Positions 6,708 to 10,483 of a stretch of 10,483 bases of DNA are shown here, piece by piece. Position 1 is the first letter of the stretch; every line of letters starts with the position of its first letter. Both the position numbers and the translations under genes were made by a program. Source of the DNA: an uncultured Clostridia bacterium (lineage in GTDB: Bacteria; Bacillota; Clostridia; Oscillospirales; Acutalibacteraceae); assembly GCA_946405475.1 (NCBI GenBank), contig CAMJHI010000054.1:1-10483 (forward strand), written 5' to 3'. The notes beneath the pieces are model-generated. The model saw only the letters and a list, made by a program, of their open reading frames with translations. It did not search any database and was not told where the DNA came from.

Positions 6708-6739
6708 ACAACCAGAAATCGACGGAAGAGGTAAGAACC

Positions 6740-9124
6740 ATGAATAAGCATCTGCTTGCCCTTGAATTTGATAAGATTCTGGAACGGCTGAGCGAACGGG
6801 CCTGCTGCCCCGAGGCGCGGGAGCTGGTGGCTTCGCTGCGCCCGGTGCACACGCTCTATGAAGCGCAGGCGCTGATGAACCAGACGGGCGACGCGCACAA
6901 GCTGCTTGCACGTTTCGGCGGCCCCGCGTTCGGCGGGCTGAAAAACGTCAACAACGCCCTGCACCGCGCCGACGCGGGCAGCGTGCTTTCCATGCGCGAG
7001 CTGCTCGACATTGCCGAAACGCTGCGGGTCATCCGCTCGCTGACCCAGTGGCGCGCGACCAACGCCGGGGTCGAAAGCTGTCTGGATGCGCTCTTCGGCG
7101 CGCTCATGCCCAATAAATATCTGGAAGACGCGATCACCACCGCCATTTTAAGCGAAGACGAAATGGCGGACAACGCTTCGCCCGAACTGGCGGATATCCG
7201 CCGCAAGATCCGGCAGCAGGAATCCAAGGTGCGCGAGCAGCTCGACAAAATGACCCGCTCCCAGCGCTACCGCGACGCGCTGCAGGACGCCATCGTCACC
7301 ATCCGCAACGGCCGCTTTGTGCTGCCGGTCAAGAGCGAACACCGCAGCGAGGTGCCCGGGCTGGTGCACGACACCTCCTCCAGCGGCGCGACGGTGTTCA
7401 TTGAGCCGATGGCCGTGGTGGAGGCCAACAACGAGATCAAGGTGCTGCTGAGCAAGGAGCGCGACGAGATGGACCGCATTTTGTCGGCGCTTTCCGTGGA
7501 AGCCGGCAGCTTTGCCGACAGCATCAAAAACAGCTTTGAATGCGCGGTGGAGATCAACGTCATCTTCGCCAAGGCGCAGCTGGCCTATTCGATGAACGCC
7601 GCCGTGCCCAAGCTCAACGATCAGGGCATCATCGAGCTGCACCACGCGCGGCATCCGCTGCTCAACAAGGATAAGGCCGTGGCGGTCGATATCCGTCTGG
7701 GGCGCGAGTTCGACACCCTCGTCATCACCGGCCCCAACACCGGCGGCAAAACCGTTTCCATCAAAACGATCGGCCTGCTTTCGGTCATGGCCTCCTGCGG
7801 GCTGATGATCCCGGCGCGCGAAACCAGCGAGATCTCCGTGTTCGGTCAGATTTTGGCGGACATCGGCGATGAACAGTCCATTGAACAGTCGCTTTCCACG
7901 TTTTCGGCGCACATGACCAATATCATCGACATTCTTTCCCGCGCGGATGACGACAGCCTTGTGCTCATCGACGAACTGGGCGCGGGCACCGACCCGGTGG
8001 AGGGCGCGGCGCTGGCCATGGCGATTCTGGAAACCCTTGCGCAAAAGGGCGCGAAGATCGCCGCCACCACGCACTATGCCGAACTGAAGGCTTACGCGCT
8101 GCAGACCGAGCGGGTGGAAAACGCCTGCTGTGAATTTGACGTGGCGACCCTGCGCCCGACCTATCGGCTGCTCATCGGCATGCCGGGGCGGTCGAACGCG
8201 TTTGCCATTTCCGAGCGGCTGGGCATGGATAAAGCCATCGTCGACCGCGCGGCCGAGCTGATCTCGGCGGAAAACACCAAATTTGAAGACGTGATCGAGA
8301 CGCTCGAGGACAGCCGCCGCAAATTGGAGGAGGAGCGCAGCGAGGCGTTTGAACAGGCGCAGCAGGCGGAAAGGATCCGCAAGGAGGCCGAGGCGCGGCG
8401 CGACAAGCTGGAAGCCGAGCGGCAAAAGGAGCTTGACGCGGCCCGGTCGCAGGCGGCGCGCATCGTCGATCAGGCCAAGCGCGAGGCTTATGCGCTGCTG
8501 GCCGAACTGGAAAAATTCAAAAAAGAAAAAGACACCGCCAAGGACACGGCCAATCTCATCCGCCGTGCCCGGGCGACTGTGAAAAAGGGCATGGAGAGCA
8601 TGGACGAAGCCGCCGATCCGGTCGAGAGCTTCGACGAGGACGAAAACTACGTGCTGCCGCGCCCGCTGGCCGTGGGCGACGCGGTGCTGATCAAATCGCT
8701 GGGCAAACAGGCCACGGTTCTGGCACTGGCGGATAAAGGCGGCAGCGTGTCCGTGATGGCGGGTGCCGCCAAGCTGCGCGTGAAGCAGGATGACCTGCGC
8801 CTGCTCGAGGGTGCCGCCAAGCAAAAGCCGCAGCAGCCCCGCCGCACGGGCGACCATCTGGCCGAAAAGGCCGCGATGACCGCCGACACGCGGCTCGATC
8901 TGCGCGGCATGACGGTGGACGACGCGCTCATCGAGCTGGACCGTTTCATCGACCACAGCCTGCGCACGGGCTTGAGCGAGTTCACCATCATCCACGGCAA
9001 GGGCACGGGCGCGCTGCGCACCGCCACGCAGAATTATCTGCGCAAGAGCCACTGCGTCAAGAGCTTCCGTCTGGGCACCTTCGGCGAGGGCGAAAGCGGC
9101 GTGACCATCGTGGTGCTCAAATAA
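6740..9124 (+). CDS. mutS2: MutS2 family protein (ATPase with C-terminal Smr domain)
   Basis: 794 residues, the normal length for bacterial MutS2. The order is an N-terminal MutS core and clamp-like helical region (about 1-300), an ABC-type ATPase with Walker A GPNTGGKT (331-338), DIGDEQSIEQSLSTFSAHM, Walker B VLIDELGAGTDP (D411, E412) and TTHY, a long charged coiled coil (about 515-620), a small beta-rich linker (about 640-690), and a C-terminal Smr domain with LDLRG (719-723) and HGKGTG (752-757). It lacks the N-terminal mismatch-recognition domain of MutS, as expected for MutS2. Family members have been linked to suppression of recombination and, in Bacillus subtilis, to splitting of collided ribosomes; which applies here is not visible. 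The ATG at 6740 is preceded by AGAGGT with 7 bases of spacing. The stop forms TAATG with the next gene. Confidence 0.97.
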   Translation: MNKHLLALEFDKILERLSERACCPEARELVASLRPVHTLYEAQALMNQTGDAHKLLARFGGPAFGGLKNVNNALHRADAGSVLSMRELLDIAETLRVIRSLTQWRATNAGVESCLDALFGALMPNKYLEDAITTAILSEDEMADNASPELADIRRKIRQQESKVREQLDKMTRSQRYRDALQDAIVTIRNGRFVLPVKSEHRSEVPGLVHDTSSSGATVFIEPMAVVEANNEIKVLLSKERDEMDRILSALSVEAGSFADSIKNSFECAVEINVIFAKAQLAYSMNAAVPKLNDQGIIELHHARHPLLNKDKAVAVDIRLGREFDTLVITGPNTGGKTVSIKTIGLLSVMASCGLMIPARETSEISVFGQILADIGDEQSIEQSLSTFSAHMTNIIDILSRADDDSLVLIDELGAGTDPVEGAALAMAILETLAQKGAKIAATTHYAELKAYALQTERVENACCEFDVATLRPTYRLLIGMPGRSNAFAISERLGMDKAIVDRAAELISAENTKFEDVIETLEDSRRKLEEERSEAFEQAQQAERIRKEAEARRDKLEAERQKELDAARSQAARIVDQAKREAYALLAELEKFKKEKDTAKDTANLIRRARATVKKGMESMDEAADPVESFDEDENYVLPRPLAVGDAVLIKSLGKQATVLALADKGGSVSVMAGAAKLRVKQDDLRLLEGAAKQKPQQPRRTGDHLAEKAAMTADTRLDLRGMTVDDALIELDRFIDHSLRTGLSEFTIIHGKGTGALRTATQNYLRKSHCVKSFRLGTFGEGESGVTIVVLK

Positions 9125-10071
9125 TGAACGCGCACTATCATTCGCTCAACGACGAGCTGCAGCGGCGCTTTTGCTGGAAAGGTTACAAGCTTGCCATCTC
9201 GGGCGGCATGACCTGCCCCAACCGCGACGGCACACTGGGCACGCGCGGCTGTATCTTCTGTTCGGCGGGCGGCTCGGGGGATTTTGCCATGAGCGGCGGC
9301 AGTGTCGCCGAGCAGATCGAGCGGGCGAAAGCGCTCGTCGCTTCCAAAGCCAAAAACGCCAGATATATTGCTTATTTTCAATCCTACACCAACACCTACG
9401 CGCCGGTCGAACGCCTGCGGGAACTGTTTGAACAGGCGCTCGCCGTGCCGGACGTTGTCGCGCTGTCCGTCGCCACCCGGCCGGATTGTCTGCCGCCCGA
9501 CGTTGTTGCGCTGCTGGCGGAACTCAACCGCAAAAAGCCCGTGTGGGTGGAGCTTGGTCTGCAAACGATCCATGAAAAAACAGCCCGCTTCATTCGCCGC
9601 GGCTATGATTATTCCTGCTTTGAAACGGCGGTGAAAACGCTGAAAGAAAACGGGCTGGAGGTCATCGTTCATCTGATCCTCGGCCTGCCGGGTGAAACGG
9701 AAGAGATGATGCTTCAGTCGGTCGACGCAGTTGCGCACAGCGGCGCGGATGGGGTGAAGCTCCAGTTGCTGCACGTGCTCAAAAACACCGATCTGGCTTT
9801 GCTCTATGAACAGGGCGCGTTTGAAACGCTGACAAGGGAACAGTATATCGCCCTTGTTGCAAAATGTATTGAACGTCTGCCGCCTGATATGACGGTGCAC
9901 CGTTTAACGGGCGACGGCGCGAAAAAAGATCTGATCGCTCCGCTGTGGAGCGCGGATAAAAAACAAGTGCTCAATTGCCTGAACCGATACCTTGACGCGC
10001 ACGATATCGTGCAGGGCAGATGGTTACAATCGCAACAAGATAAGAGGGAAACAACAAATGAATGTTTATGA
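9124..10071 (+). CDS. ytqA: Radical SAM protein, TIGR01212 family (YhcC/YtqA type)
   Basis: 315 residues, the typical size. The iron-sulfur cluster cysteines C31, C43 and C46 lie in CPNRDGTLGTRGCIFC, the C-x11-C-x2-C spacing typical of this family rather than the classical C-x3-C-x2-C. GGSGDF follows, then SVATRPDCL (a SAM-binding region), WVELGLQTIHE and LILGLPGET, all characteristic. B. subtilis YtqA has been reported, as I recall, to act in wobble-uridine modification of tRNA together with the methyltransferase YtqB (the MnmL/MnmM pair); assigning that role here is by family only, and no ytqB-like gene is in the window. The ATG overlaps the mutS2 stop by one base (TAATG) with only a weak ribosome site, pointing to re-initiation after mutS2. 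The C-terminus overlaps the next gene by 14 bases. Confidence 0.93.
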   Translation: MNAHYHSLNDELQRRFCWKGYKLAISGGMTCPNRDGTLGTRGCIFCSAGGSGDFAMSGGSVAEQIERAKALVASKAKNARYIAYFQSYTNTYAPVERLRELFEQALAVPDVVALSVATRPDCLPPDVVALLAELNRKKPVWVELGLQTIHEKTARFIRRGYDYSCFETAVKTLKENGLEVIVHLILGLPGETEEMMLQSVDAVAHSGADGVKLQLLHVLKNTDLALLYEQGAFETLTREQYIALVAKCIERLPPDMTVHRLTGDGAKKDLIAPLWSADKKQVLNCLNRYLDAHDIVQGRWLQSQQDKRETTNECL

Positions 10072-10483
10072 TTTTGACGGAACGATTTTTTACTCCGATT
10101 GTTCAATTGGTTTTGCTTTGTGGTGTGTGAAACGCCATCCAAAGCTATGGTTCACCTATGTACCGGGTTTGCTTAAGAGCATCATACAGCACCAAAGAGG
10201 CAAGATCCCGAATTGTCAGCTGCAGCGCAGAATGTTCAGCTACCTGACCATGATTGATGATTTTGACGTTCAGATTGAGCGTTATTGGGATAAATATGAA
10301 AGCCGGATATCCGAATGGTATCTGGCGCAGAAAAGGCCGGATGACCTCATTATCAGCGCCTCTCCGGACTGCATCATCGGGCCGATCGCCAAAAGGCTCG
10401 GCGTGCAATACATGGCGACTGAATTCGACCGTGAGTTTGGCGTTTTTTTGAATAATCTGATGTATGCCAGGGAAAAGGCAAGG
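10058..10483 (+). CDS. HAD-IB (phosphoserine phosphatase-like) hydrolase, 3' end outside window
   Basis: Partial gene: 142 codons to the window edge. Motif I is D5-F-D7-G-T (nucleophile D5, acid/base D7) at the extreme N-terminus, and motif II is S100 in LIISASPD, followed by PIAKRLGV, as in HAD-IB phosphatases of the SerB-like fold. The helical cap region lies between them (about 15-90). Motifs III and IV would be downstream and are not in the window, so catalytic competence cannot be confirmed and the substrate is unknown. The ATG at 10058 has AGAGGG (10043-10048) with 9 bases of spacing and lies inside the end of the radical SAM gene. Hand-counted GC is about 43% over 10081-10320, against about 63% over 7681-7800 in mutS2, which may indicate a different origin. 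Confidence 0.88.
   Translation, partial: MNVYDFDGTIFYSDCSIGFALWCVKRHPKLWFTYVPGLLKSIIQHQRGKIPNCQLQRRMFSYLTMIDDFDVQIERYWDKYESRISEWYLAQKRPDDLIISASPDCIIGPIAKRLGVQYMATEFDREFGVFLNNLMYAREKAR

Noticed and set aside
6594..6739. Possible cobalamin riboswitch or other leader upstream of the corrinoid-activator-like operon
   Set aside because: The likely leader is only about 18 bases and no B12-box-like or structured element is visible.
7148..9052. A 634-codon open frame on the minus strand opposite mutS2
   Set aside because: It lies entirely antisense to a gene with clear MutS2 and Smr motifs, encodes a low-complexity H/R/G-rich product with no recognisable domain, and is explained by GC-rich codon use in the true frame.

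Overview
The window looks like chromosomal DNA of a Gram-positive, probably spore-forming Clostridia species, perhaps an Oscillospiraceae/Ruminococcaceae gut organism. The grounds are strong Shine-Dalgarno sites of the GGAGG type, sigma-A-like promoters, TTG and GTG starts, tightly packed operons, a YtvI-like sporulation membrane protein, a MutS2 and YtqA-type radical SAM pair, and hand-counted GC near 60% in the core genes. The taxonomic placement is inference. No phage, transposon, CRISPR, tRNA or rRNA was seen, and no gap between genes exceeds 150 bases.

Left part (1-4925, minus strand): one operon, read right to left from a good promoter at 4897-4925. It encodes an AI-2E/YtvI-like membrane protein, an ABC ATPase, an ABC-2 permease, an exported protein anchored at its C-terminus with a GDPD-like (apparently non-catalytic) region and a FIVAR-like segment, and a serine hydrolase of the beta-lactamase fold that runs off the left edge. 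The first three genes overlap, and the rest are separated by 15 and 37 bases. All five products are membrane proteins, membrane-associated or hydrolases, so an envelope role is the simplest reading.

Middle (4954-6641, minus strand): a two-gene operon with its own promoter. A single-pass membrane microprotein, resembling only the C-terminal end of GPH-type sugar symporters, overlaps by a GTGA junction with a compact [2Fe-2S]-ASKHA protein. The latter belongs to the family of ATP-dependent reductive activators of corrinoid proteins. No corrinoid protein or methyltransferase is present in the window.

Right part (6679-10483, plus strand): a divergent promoter drives mutS2, then a YhcC/YtqA (TIGR01212) radical SAM enzyme through a TAATG junction, then a HAD-IB phosphatase that overlaps the radical SAM gene by 14 bases and runs off the right edge. 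MutS2 (collided-ribosome rescue/recombination control) and YtqA-type enzymes (wobble-uridine tRNA modification) both touch translation, which makes the coupling notable. The phosphatase gene is clearly lower in GC than its neighbours.

Most of the window is recognisable housekeeping or accessory sequence. The best leads for something undescribed are the coupled microprotein/ASKHA pair and the five-gene envelope operon with its degenerate GDPD-like protein.
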